Source: Alphaproteobacteria bacterium (GTDB taxonomy: Bacteria > Pseudomonadota > Alphaproteobacteria > UBA828). Taken from it: a stretch of 64,000 bases of DNA. Positions 43,069-51,545 of the stretch are shown here, in pieces. The notes beneath the pieces are model-generated. The model saw only the letters and a list, made by a program, of their open reading frames with translations. It did not search any database and was not told where the DNA came from. Numbering within the stretch: the stretch's first letter is position 1; every line of letters begins with the position of its first letter. The stretch lies in NCBI GenBank assembly GCA_022826665.1, contig JAJDUK010000031.1, forward strand, positions 1-64,000, read 5' to 3'. The translations under genes and the position numbers were made by a program.

Positions 43069-45473
43069 GGGCGGGGCGGCGTGCTCTCCGGCCCGTGGAT
43101 CAGGTCGCCGATGCGGGCGGGGGTGAGCGGCAGGTCGAGGCTCTCGACTCCCAGCGCGTCCGCCGCGGCGTTGGCGAGACAGACGGGTGTGGTCATGCAG
43201 TTGCCTTCGCCCACGCCCTTCGCTCCCAAAGGTGTCGCCGGGGTCGGGATATCGCGGTGCAGGATTTGCGGGTCGGGCACCTCGCAGGCGGTTGGCACCA
43301 GATAGTCGGCGAGGGTGCCGGAGAGGAAGCTGCCGTCCTCGGAATAGGCGAGCTCCTCGTAGAACGCGGCGCCCACGGCGTGGGCGAAGGCGCCCCGAAT
43401 CTGGCCGTCCACCAGCGCCGGGTTGAGGCGCCGGCCGGTGTCGTGGGTGGTGACGTAGCGGTCGATGGCGACGGCGCCGGTCGCTCGGTCCACTTCGACC
43501 CCGCAGAAATCGAAGATGAAGCTGTAGGCCGCCGAGTTGTTGATCCGGTCGTCGTCATCGGGCGGGGTGAGCTGGGGCGGGGTCCAGCGCGCGGTCTCGC
43601 GCAGCGCCGGCGGCACGCCGTCGGGCAGGCTGCCCGGCGACCAGTGGACGAGCGACGCCACCCGCCGGAAGTCGAGATCGTTGCCGGGATTACCGGCGGC
43701 GAAGATGCGCCCCTGCTCGAAGCGCACGTCCTCCGGCCGGGCGTTGAGCTGCTGGCTCGCGATCCGCGCGAGGCGCTCGCGCACCCGCACCGCTGCGAGG
43801 TGCGCGGCGCCTGCGACCGCGCCCGAGAAGCGGCTCGAGTAGTTGCCGGCGGCGATGGACCAGGGGTCCCGCTGGGTATCGTGCTCAAGCGCGACCGTAA
43901 CTTGAGCCGGCGCGAGGCCCAGCGCGTCGCCCACCACCTGCGCCAGCACCGTGCGGTGGCCCTGCCCCTGCGGGATCGAATCGGCGGTCACGGTGACGGC
44001 GCCGAGGGGATCCACCGCCACCGTGGCGTGGCTGACGGCGCCGTCCTTGGGCCCGGCCTTGCGGCGTTCTTCGGCGCTGAGAACGGTGGTGATATAGCCC
44101 ATGTTGGAGACGCTGGACTCCACCGCCGCGGCGAAGCCGATGCCATAGAGCCGGCCCTCCGCCCGCGCCGCGTCGCGCCTGACGCGCAGCGCGTCGAGCG
44201 CTCCCTCGCGCGCGCCGTGATCCAGGGTGGCGGGAAAGTCGCCGGCATCGAGCACCGCGCCGGCGGCGGCGCGATAGGGCATGGCGTCGGCCGGCACCAG
44301 ATTGCGCTTGATGACGTCGAGCGGATCGAGGCCGAGGGTTACGGCCACCCGTTGCATCAGCCGCTCCAGTGCGTAGTAGAGCTGCGGGCCCCCAAAACCT
44401 CGGTTGAGCCCCGTGGGCGTCTTGTTGGTGACGACCACGCGGTTGTTCACCGCGAGATGGGGGATGCAGTAGGGGCCGGTGAGGTTGCCGTGGTTGCGGT
44501 AGAGCGTCGCGGGCTCGGGCGCGCGCAGGTAGGCGCCGCAGTCCTCCAGCTGGTCGAGGCGAAGCGAGGCGATTCTCCCATCTGCTTCCACCGCCGCCTC
44601 GATCCGCGTCATCCGGTTGGTCGCCGATGTCGCCGCCAGCAGGTGCTCCAGCCGGTCCTCGATCCACTTGACCGGTCGCGCGGCCTTCCGTGCCGCGAGC
44701 GCCATCGCGACGATGAGCGGGAAGACCGCCTGCTTGATGCCGAAGCTGCCGCCTGAATCCGGCACCGAACGCAGCCGGAACCGCGGCCCCGGCACCTTGA
44801 GCGCCCGCGCCATGACCGGATGCAGCGTGAGCGGTCCCTGGAAGTGGGAGAGCACGTCGTAGGCGTCCTCGCCGGGATCGTAGGCGGCGATCAGGCCCAG
44901 GCACTCGATGGGGGTGCAGGAGTTGCGGGGATAGCGCACCGTGGTCGTCACCGTGTGCGCCGCCGCCTCGAACGCCGCCTCCGGCTCGCCGTAGCGGAAC
45001 GACCGCTCGCTGACGAGGTTGCTGCCGACCTTCTCGTGCAGCACCGGCGCGTCGGCGCCGAGCGTGGCCTCGGGATCGACGACGGCGTCAAGCGGCTCGT
45101 AGCGCACGTCAATCAACGCGAGCGCGTCCTCCGCCCGGTAGCGGTCCTCCGCCACGACGATGGCGACCGGCTCGCCGGCGTAGCGCACCCGGTCGATGGC
45201 GATGCACCAGTGCTCCATCGGCTGTCGCACGCTGACGATGAAGGGCGTGGACCAGGCGCGCGCGTCCTCGCCGGTGACGACGGCATGGACGCCTGGCAGC
45301 GCCAGCGCGGCTTCCGTGTCGATGCTCAAGAGGCGCGCATGGGGGTGGGGGGAGCGCAGGATCGCGGCGTGGCCCGTGCCGGGGGCCACCGGCATGTCGT
45401 CGATGTAGCGCCCGCGGCCCATGAGGAGCGCTGCATCCTCGACGCGTTCGATTGCCGTGCCGAGCGTGCTCAT
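43065..45473 (-). CDS. Molybdopterin-binding subunit of a xanthine-dehydrogenase-like hydroxylase
   Basis: An 802-residue catalytic subunit of the CoxL/XdhB class. The opening RVEDAALLMGRGRYIDDM, the molybdopterin contacts GLNRGFGGPQLYY and SIPQGQGHRTVL, and the C-terminal AKGVGEGN with the presumed base Glu are seen. It lacks the AYxCSFR loop of true CO dehydrogenase, so it is a general hydroxylase of carbon in aldehydes or N-heterocycles. It begins the eight-gene operon that ends in larB. The ATG at 45473 is chosen over an upstream start at 45536. Confidence 0.9.
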   Translation of the reverse strand: MSTLGTAIERVEDAALLMGRGRYIDDMPVAPGTGHAAILRSPHPHARLLSIDTEAALALPGVHAVVTGEDARAWSTPFIVSVRQPMEHWCIAIDRVRYAGEPVAIVVAEDRYRAEDALALIDVRYEPLDAVVDPEATLGADAPVLHEKVGSNLVSERSFRYGEPEAAFEAAAHTVTTTVRYPRNSCTPIECLGLIAAYDPGEDAYDVLSHFQGPLTLHPVMARALKVPGPRFRLRSVPDSGGSFGIKQAVFPLIVAMALAARKAARPVKWIEDRLEHLLAATSATNRMTRIEAAVEADGRIASLRLDQLEDCGAYLRAPEPATLYRNHGNLTGPYCIPHLAVNNRVVVTNKTPTGLNRGFGGPQLYYALERLMQRVAVTLGLDPLDVIKRNLVPADAMPYRAAAGAVLDAGDFPATLDHGAREGALDALRVRRDAARAEGRLYGIGFAAAVESSVSNMGYITTVLSAEERRKAGPKDGAVSHATVAVDPLGAVTVTADSIPQGQGHRTVLAQVVGDALGLAPAQVTVALEHDTQRDPWSIAAGNYSSRFSGAVAGAAHLAAVRVRERLARIASQQLNARPEDVRFEQGRIFAAGNPGNDLDFRRVASLVHWSPGSLPDGVPPALRETARWTPPQLTPPDDDDRINNSAAYSFIFDFCGVEVDRATGAVAIDRYVTTHDTGRRLNPALVDGQIRGAFAHAVGAAFYEELAYSEDGSFLSGTLADYLVPTACEVPDPQILHRDIPTPATPLGAKGVGEGNCMTTPVCLANAAADALGVESLDLPLTPARIGDLIHGPESTPPRP

Positions 45474-45576
45474 GCGTCGCTGACCCGAGCGTGCGCCGCC
45501 ATCGAACACCGGCGGTCCAATGCACCAACTGACCACCCCGGTTCACGACGGCCCGGACAACGCCCACCTCCCCCTG

Positions 45577-45654
45577 TCCCCCTCCCCCAAAGGCGGAGGG
45601 GGAACGCAGACGGCGCCGCCCGTTCTCCCTCTCCGCCCCTGGGGGCGGAGAGGG
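45577..45654. repeat. Composite REP-like palindrome upstream of the hydroxylase operon
   Basis: Two hairpins in tandem: 45577-45585 with 45595-45603 (9 bp), then 45627-45639 with 45642-45654 (13 bp, loop TG). The sequence is of the pyrimidine-rich type common between genes of proteobacteria, translating as PHLTPALS. It sits 100-180 bases upstream of the hydroxylase start and may mark an operon boundary. Confidence 0.7.
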
Positions 45655-45731
45655 CTGGGGTGAGGTGGGGGGTTGTCAGATTGCTCTGCATGCGAGACAG
45701 GGACGACGCGCCAGCTGGGTATGATCCCGTT

Positions 45732-46958
45732 CTAGTCGTCGGCCCAGCCGGGGATCAGGCGGTTGGACGGCAAGGTCTCGTCGGCGGCCTTTTGCGCGGT
45801 CTCGACGCCGCCGACGGGCAGCTCTCCCGGCTCCAGCAGGCCGATCTGCACCAGCACCGAGGCCTGGTCCCAATAGATGTGCTCGTGATGGAGCTTGTCG
45901 CCGCGAAAAGCGACGATGGCGACCAGCGGCACGCTCACCTTCTTGCCGGTGGGGGCCACGCCGGGGAGCATCCAGTCGATCTCCTCGTTGTGGGTGAAGC
46001 TGAAGATCAGCTCGTCCACAACCCGGTCGGCGCCCACGGTGCGCGAGAGCGGGGTCAGCGTCGTGTCCTTCGGCATCTTCGGGATGAAGTGCTCGCTATA
46101 GAAGCGGCTGAGCGCGTCGGCGCCGGTGCCGCCAGTCATGGTCGGGATGTGGTTGACGTAGGGCTCGGCCACCATGGTGGCCATGGTCTTGGCGGTGTCC
46201 CGCGTCGCGAATTCGTAATCGAGGTGACGATCCCACAGCCTCTCGAGATCGTAAGCGGGGCCGACCGCACCCCGCAGCAGCGCGATGGTGCGCGAATGGG
46301 CGACCGTCGCGGACGGCCGGTGGTAAACCTCGCTCCGATCATGGTTGTAGAAGGCGTGATCCACACCGGGATAGATGTGGATCCTCACCTCCGGCCGCGT
46401 CGCGAAGTGTTTCGATATGGCGTCCACCGCCGTCTGTGGCACGAACGCATCCTCGCCCGCGAAGTGCATGAGCACCGGGCAAGCGATGCCGCCGGATTCG
46501 TCCAGCGCCTCCTCGATGCCGACGCCGTAGAAGGAGACCGCCGCATCGACATCGTGCCGGACGGCGGTGAGGTAGGCGAGCTTGCCGCCGAGGCAGAAGC
46601 CCATGGCCGCGACCTTGCCCGTGCACTCCGGCCGCGCGCGCAAGGCTTCCACAGCCGCGCCGATATCCGCGACGCCCTGGTCGACGTCGAAGCGCTGGTA
46701 ATAGTTGAAGGCCTTGGCGAAGTCGGCCTCGCTGTAGCCCAGGTCGACGCCCGGCTCCATCCGCCAGAAGAGATCGGGCACGAGGCAGACGTAGCCTTCC
46801 TCGGCGTAGAGGTCGGCGATCGCCCGCAGGCTCCCGTTGACGCCGAAGATCTCCTGCTCGATCAGCAGGCCCGGTCCGCTGCCCGCCTCCGGCACAGTCA
46901 GGTAGCCCCTGAACTCGCCGCCGCCGGCGACGGGAATATCGGTCATTGCACCTGCCAT
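45732..46958 (-). CDS. Dienelactone hydrolase-like protein fused to an NTF2-like domain
   Basis: A 408-residue protein. Residues 1-230 are a dienelactone hydrolase fold with the nucleophile Cys in GFCLGGKLAY, the acid in GEDAFVP and the base His in VDHAFYN. Residues 250-400 form a SnoaL/NTF2-like domain (LERLWDRHLDYEFATRDTAKTMATM, YSEHFIPKMP). The latter often binds small ligands. A GGAGAG site sits 6 bases upstream of the ATG at 46958. It is a separate unit on the minus strand upstream of the hydroxylase operon; the substrate is not known. Confidence 0.85.
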   Translation of the reverse strand: MAGAMTDIPVAGGGEFRGYLTVPEAGSGPGLLIEQEIFGVNGSLRAIADLYAEEGYVCLVPDLFWRMEPGVDLGYSEADFAKAFNYYQRFDVDQGVADIGAAVEALRARPECTGKVAAMGFCLGGKLAYLTAVRHDVDAAVSFYGVGIEEALDESGGIACPVLMHFAGEDAFVPQTAVDAISKHFATRPEVRIHIYPGVDHAFYNHDRSEVYHRPSATVAHSRTIALLRGAVGPAYDLERLWDRHLDYEFATRDTAKTMATMVAEPYVNHIPTMTGGTGADALSRFYSEHFIPKMPKDTTLTPLSRTVGADRVVDELIFSFTHNEEIDWMLPGVAPTGKKVSVPLVAIVAFRGDKLHHEHIYWDQASVLVQIGLLEPGELPVGGVETAQKAADETLPSNRLIPGWADD

Positions 46959-47087
46959 GAGAGGCTCTCCGCTCCCTTTGCACGGTCCGTGTCGGCCCAT
47001 TCCATTCTGCGTCCGCTCCGCCTTTGCCGCAACGCGCGGGACAGCACACCGGCGCTCGTACAATTCTCTGTCAAATCAATGCCATTC

Positions 47088-47110
47088 GGGCATAAGGGGT
47101 GCTTATGCCC
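47088..47110. repeat. 9-bp perfect inverted repeat, candidate operator
   Basis: Arms 47088-47096 and 47102-47110 are exact complements with a 5-base spacer. It lies about 130 bases upstream of the dienelactone hydrolase start codon. Size and spacing suit a dimeric repressor. Confidence 0.45.
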
Positions 47111-47418
47111 TGCATGAGAATTCGGTATTGGACCGGATCAAGGCATCCAGGCACTGTCGACCGCGTGGCTGAGAGCCGTCATCGAGAGCGGCCCGGTCAC
47201 AAAGAGTGGAGCAGGAAGGCATCTCGTCGTCCGTGCCCCAGAACAAAGGGGCGGGGCGAGCGGAGGAGACGGCAACGTGATCGACCGTACTTCGCGCGAC
47301 AGGACACCGTAACGCGACAGGATCGTGCGTCGGCCTATCCGGTCGCGAACGCTTCCAGGCTCCACACGTAGACGAACACGAGAGACCGGGCCCAGGACAG
47401 AACGCGGGCCCAGCGAGG

Positions 47419-47457
47419 GGGGACGGCTGCCTCCATAGCTTGGAGGCGGTCGTCCCT
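47419..47457. repeat. Long stem-loop downstream of the Memo-AMMECR1 gene
   Basis: Arms 47419-47435 and 47441-47457 pair over about 16 positions with two G-U-type pairs on the plus-sense transcript. It lies 36 bases beyond the stop of the minus-strand Memo-AMMECR1 gene, without a T-tract in that direction. Confidence 0.5.
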
Positions 47458-47492
47458 GTTTCTGCGCGCCATCGATGCTCTTGGCCGGGGCT

Positions 47493-48917
47493 TCAGCCCG
47501 CGCGGAAAGGCCCGCCAAAACTTTCTGCGGTGAAACGGGAAACGCGCAAGCTCTGAGACCAGTGGTCGGGCGCGACTTCGGCCTTGCGCTTGAGCTGGTC
47601 AACGAACTGCCGGGCGTCCGGAAAGCGCTCCCAGACGCTGGGCAGGAACACGCCGCGGCGATCGCCGTCCTCCAGAATCAAACCGTCGCGGTCCGGCCTG
47701 ATCTGGCGCAGCAGGTCGGCCTCATCGGCGAAGCGGATCGGGCGGGGAGTCGAGAGCACCGAGATGTTGACATCCACTCTACCAAGCTCTGCCGCCTTCA
47801 TCGGGCCGAAGCGCGGGTCTTCGAAGCCGGCCTTGTAGGCGTTGGCGGCGACATCGAGCAGCAGCGGCTCTCGCGCGGCGATCGTGCCGCAGCAACCCCT
47901 GAGTTCGCCTGCAATCCTGAGCGTGACGAAGGAGGCCCGCATCGCCTTGAGCGACGGCGGCAGACCGGCGTCGAGAGTGGCGGCCATCGGCCGGCCGTTC
48001 TCCACCCCGATGGCCAAGGCAGCCCGCGCGGCGTCGAGGAGTTGCGCCCGGTCGTCGTCCGAGAGCCGGGCGGACTCGGCGTATTCCATCGCGAAGGCGC
48101 CGTAGCCCACCACGCGGTCCTTGGTCCCGCTCGTGTCTCCGGAATTGCGGACATCCAGCGCCGTGACCCGCAGATCGAGCTTCTGGGCCCGCTTGAGCGC
48201 GCCGCCGAGCCCCCGGTAGCCGCAGGCGCGCTCGCCGTCGATCTCCTCCGGCTGCATGAGCTCGATCCGTCTCGCGGTCTCGCCATCGAGCCGCCGTGCC
48301 GCGACGTAGTCGTGGAAGTGCGAGAGGTCCGTAGAAATCAGGATCAGCGTCTCCGGCCTACCCCAGAGTGCCTTCAGTATCTCAGCCACCTCGTCTTGGC
48401 TCGCGTCGCCCACGAGGATCGGCACGATCGCAAAATCATCCAGCACCCGCTGCAGGAAGGGGAGCTGCACCTCCAGGCAGTGCTCCCGCTCGAAAGCGGC
48501 ATCGGCAACGCGAAAGCCAGGCCGCGAAAGCAGGGGGCGCATCGCCGGCCAGTCGACCGGGACGGTGCCGAGCGGCGAGGCCCAGGCGTCGGCGGCGGCG
48601 GTCGCCACGCCGGCGAAGCCCACGCGATGCGCGGGCCCCAGCATCACTACGCGTGTGATGCGGTCGCTCCGCTTCGCGAGGGGCGCGTACGCGGTGCCGG
48701 CGATGGGGCCGGAATACACGTGGCCGGCGTGAGGGACCACGATCACCTTGGGCTCGCCCGGTGGCGCCGGTCGAGCGCCATCGAGGCAGCGCGTCACCAG
48801 ATCGGCGCATGCGCCGGGATCGGCCGGGTAGAAGGCGCCCGCCACCTCCGGCTGCCGCACGGTCGCGGGTTCCGCAGCGGGAAACATGGCCGGAACATGA
48901 GCTACATCGTCTGTCAT
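47493..48917 (-). CDS. amrB: AmmeMemoRadiSam system protein B-A fusion (Memo + AMMECR1)
   Basis: A 474-residue fusion. Residues 20-280 match the Memo family (FYPADPGACADLV, VVPHAGHVYSGPIAGTAY, MLGPAHRVGF, HCLEVQLPFLQ, ISTDLSHFHDY). Residues 300-474 match AMMECR1, with LRGCCGT in place of the usual LRGCIGT and the SLKAMRASFVTL opening. In many bacteria both are separate genes next to a radical SAM partner; here the radical SAM gene lies 10 kb away beyond the polyketide genes. The biochemical role of the system is poorly defined. The start at 48917 (MTDDVAHVP) was chosen over an upstream GTG at 48944. Confidence 0.88.
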   Translation of the reverse strand: MTDDVAHVPAMFPAAEPATVRQPEVAGAFYPADPGACADLVTRCLDGARPAPPGEPKVIVVPHAGHVYSGPIAGTAYAPLAKRSDRITRVVMLGPAHRVGFAGVATAAADAWASPLGTVPVDWPAMRPLLSRPGFRVADAAFEREHCLEVQLPFLQRVLDDFAIVPILVGDASQDEVAEILKALWGRPETLILISTDLSHFHDYVAARRLDGETARRIELMQPEEIDGERACGYRGLGGALKRAQKLDLRVTALDVRNSGDTSGTKDRVVGYGAFAMEYAESARLSDDDRAQLLDAARAALAIGVENGRPMAATLDAGLPPSLKAMRASFVTLRIAGELRGCCGTIAAREPLLLDVAANAYKAGFEDPRFGPMKAAELGRVDVNISVLSTPRPIRFADEADLLRQIRPDRDGLILEDGDRRGVFLPSVWERFPDARQFVDQLKRKAEVAPDHWSQSLRVSRFTAESFGGPFRAG

Positions 48918-48987
48918 GTGCCCCCTGCGCACACGGGGTCCCATGAGATAGTCCAGCTTCGATGTTAGTTGAGCAACAGGGGCAGAG

Positions 48988-51483
48988 TCACACGATGCCG
49001 CGCGCCGCGACGAACTCGCGATAGGGCGCGAATGCCTCGTTCACGCCCTCCGGCGTGAGATCGTAGTCCTCCAACTGGTACTCGTGCCGCGGCTCTTGCC
49101 GGCGTTGCTCCTCTTGGAGCTTGAGCCACTCCTGCATGGCGCGGGCGGCGGCCGGCTCTAGGGGCCAGCCGAGGCGCGCGTAGATGTCGTTCACGACCGC
49201 CATCGGATCGTCGACCAGATCGACATAGCGCACGTCGATCCAGCGCCGGTCGAGCGCGGGATGCGAAGTGCGGAACTGCATCGCGCCGTTCAGCATGCCG
49301 CTCATGAAGGCCAACTGCTCGGCGCCGGCCTCGTGCGGCGGCCTCGGCTCTGTGGAAAAGCCTCGTATCCGCCCCACTATACTGTTCCACGAGCCCATAA
49401 CCTCGACGGGCTCGCGATGGGTCTGGATGAAGACGGCATCCGGGTAGGTCTCCAGCAGCACCTCCAATTCTATGAGATGAAAAGGCATCTTGAGCAGCCA
49501 GTGCCGCTCTCCTTCCGACTCCCGTTGCCGCCGCTGCCAGGTGAAGTGCTGCATGACGCGCCGGTGATGGGCGTAGGCATTGCGTGACCCGGTTTCTGCG
49601 AGCCAACGGCCATAGGCCGGTACGTGATACGCGGTCGCAAATATCCAGGTCGAGAAGGTAAGCCAGAGTATCCACAAGTCCTCCTCTGGCTCGTCGATAT
49701 CGGTGCGGTGGAGTCCGGCGAGCGTATCGACGACATTGGTCGCGCCCAACAGCTCTTTCGCGTAGGCCCGGCGGGGGTCGTCGGCCGTGCCTGCGACGGT
49801 GGCGTACTCGCCGGTGGGCAGCACCGGTTCGGTCAACTCGTAGCGCCGCAATGCCCAGAAGCGCGGATCGCGCGACAGCAAGCGATGCATAAAAGTCGTG
49901 CCGGTGCGGTTGATGCCGACGATGAGGACCGGCCGTGTGATCCGCTCCCGCTCGATCTCGGGGTGCTGCCGCCGTTCGCGGGCGAGCGCCGCATTGCTGC
50001 GAAGTGCGCGGGTCAGTCCGTAGATGATGTGGCTGAGCCGCGTGTCCCGCAATCCGGCCTCCGGCGATTTCAGCGTCTCCACGAGTTGCTGGAGGCCGGC
50101 GCGCATCCACGAAGGGTAGGTTGGCTCGAAGGGCACGCCCATTCGTTGGGCGAAGCGCTCCGCCTGAGCGATGAGACCGTCGAAGTCCAGGTGGCCCTGC
50201 GGAATTGGATAGGGCCATCCCTCCCGATGACGCCTGACCCAGTCGTAGGAACGCGCATGGCGAATCAGCAGTGCCGGCCACTTGATCGGGCGGGGGCAGT
50301 CCGCCCGAATGGCGCGGTCGCAGACCATCGCCGTGCGCTGGGCCTTGTCCTCGCTGAACCAGTAGGGCGCGAAATGGTCGATCAGCACCCACTGGCCGCG
50401 CAATGGAGACTCCTCTCCGAGGGCCTGGCACGAACGCCTGAAGGATGCGTAGGGAACGCTTTGCCAATAGTAGCCTAGATCGGCGACTTCTAGATCTTCG
50501 TAAGAGGGCTCTGGATCGCAGCAATGGTAGACGGTGAAGCGGCGGTTGGGGTTGAGCGAAATCGCCGTGCAGATTTCGCTGACCGTGTCGACCGGCTCGG
50601 CGTTTCTTTGTATGGAAAAGCCATGCGGTGCCTTGCCCAGTTGCGTCGCGGCGGCAAACAGGCGGGCTGGAAGGCCGTTCGCTTGCGTATACCCCGTGCT
50701 GGAGAGCCCCATCTGCGGCAGGCGAAAGATCGCGACCGGCACGCCCGCCGCCTGCGCGATCAGGACGCCTTGCTCGGCCACCAGCTTGCTCCACGGATAC
50801 CCGATGGCGCCGAGCGGAAAGGTCATTTTCATTTCGGCGAGGTCGGGCTGCATCTGATCGTCGATGCGGCTGCGGCTGTGCTCTCCACCAAAATCGCAAA
50901 AATACGCCGGGAAAATTCCCATGGTGGAGCCGTAAAACAGATGCTTGAGGCGGGTCCGCAAGCAGAGCTCGAGCACGGAACGAAGGCCGAGCGTGTTTTC
51001 CTCGCGAATATCGGCGTAGGACATGACGAGGCCCACGTTGGCGGCAAGATGGTAGACCGCGTCGATCCGCTGGCAGAGCCCGTCGTACGCGGACTCGCTC
51101 AGGCCGAAGCGCTCCTGGGAGATGTTGCCCGGCACCACGCGTAACCGCGTCGCCCACGCCTCCTCCCAAATTTCCGCTTGCTCCAGGGCGTCGCGCAATC
51201 GCTCGAAGCCATGCTCGGCGCTCTCGGCACGGACCACGCATTGCACGATCAGGCGCTCGTTCTGCCGCAGGAGCTCGCGCAGGAAGAAACGCCCCACGAA
51301 GCCGGTCGCCCCGGTCAGAAAAACCTCCTGAAAGTCGTTTGGGGACACCGCTGCAGCCGGGGCCCCCTGCGCGAGCGTCTCGTGAACGACGCGACGCAGC
51401 GCGTCCACGTCCTTGCGGCATTGGGGCGGCAATTCGCCGATAAGAGGCGGCACCGCCCGGTCAGCGGCAACTGGCGCGTTCAT
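48988..51483 (-). CDS. Thioester reductase-sulfotransferase fusion
   Basis: An 831-residue fusion. Residues 45-400 are a thioester reductase of the Lys2/CAR type, with the NADPH motif FLTGATGFVG at 55-64, the substrate-proximal YPWSK (Tyr229, Lys233) and PDLAEMKMTF before it. Residues 515-800 are a PAPS-dependent sulfotransferase of the family-3 kind, with the phosphosulfate loop GINRTGTTFM at 523-532 and QTHREPVEVMGSW at 687-699. The reductase would free the polyketide chain from the carrier protein as aldehyde or alcohol, and the second domain could sulfate a hydroxyl. It starts 62 bases after the synthase. Confidence 0.87.
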   Translation of the reverse strand: MNAPVAADRAVPPLIGELPPQCRKDVDALRRVVHETLAQGAPAAAVSPNDFQEVFLTGATGFVGRFFLRELLRQNERLIVQCVVRAESAEHGFERLRDALEQAEIWEEAWATRLRVVPGNISQERFGLSESAYDGLCQRIDAVYHLAANVGLVMSYADIREENTLGLRSVLELCLRTRLKHLFYGSTMGIFPAYFCDFGGEHSRSRIDDQMQPDLAEMKMTFPLGAIGYPWSKLVAEQGVLIAQAAGVPVAIFRLPQMGLSSTGYTQANGLPARLFAAATQLGKAPHGFSIQRNAEPVDTVSEICTAISLNPNRRFTVYHCCDPEPSYEDLEVADLGYYWQSVPYASFRRSCQALGEESPLRGQWVLIDHFAPYWFSEDKAQRTAMVCDRAIRADCPRPIKWPALLIRHARSYDWVRRHREGWPYPIPQGHLDFDGLIAQAERFAQRMGVPFEPTYPSWMRAGLQQLVETLKSPEAGLRDTRLSHIIYGLTRALRSNAALARERRQHPEIERERITRPVLIVGINRTGTTFMHRLLSRDPRFWALRRYELTEPVLPTGEYATVAGTADDPRRAYAKELLGATNVVDTLAGLHRTDIDEPEEDLWILWLTFSTWIFATAYHVPAYGRWLAETGSRNAYAHHRRVMQHFTWQRRQRESEGERHWLLKMPFHLIELEVLLETYPDAVFIQTHREPVEVMGSWNSIVGRIRGFSTEPRPPHEAGAEQLAFMSGMLNGAMQFRTSHPALDRRWIDVRYVDLVDDPMAVVNDIYARLGWPLEPAAARAMQEWLKLQEEQRRQEPRHEYQLEDYDLTPEGVNEAFAPYREFVAARGIV

Positions 51484-51545
51484 CGTATCGTCCCAGGCTC
51501 TTTCATGTGCCGCAGCGGGGTCCGTTCTCCTGTCGCCGGATCCTG

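Larger units (their letters stand above)
46959..47492. other. 534-bp intergenic region with two strong inverted repeats
   Basis: No convincing coding frame is seen: the open frames here have no family motifs and no ribosome-binding sites. The region contains GGGCATAAG and its perfect complement CTTATGCCC around a 5-base spacer (47088-47110), and a long imperfect stem-loop near its right end (47419-47457). A pair of direct GCGGGCCCA-like repeats lies between 47385 and 47415. Confidence 0.5.

Noticed and set aside
47138-47602. 154-codon minus-strand frame in the large intergenic region
   Set aside because: It has low-complexity Pro/Arg/Ser composition, no start signal and no family match, and it runs into the end of the Memo-AMMECR1 gene.
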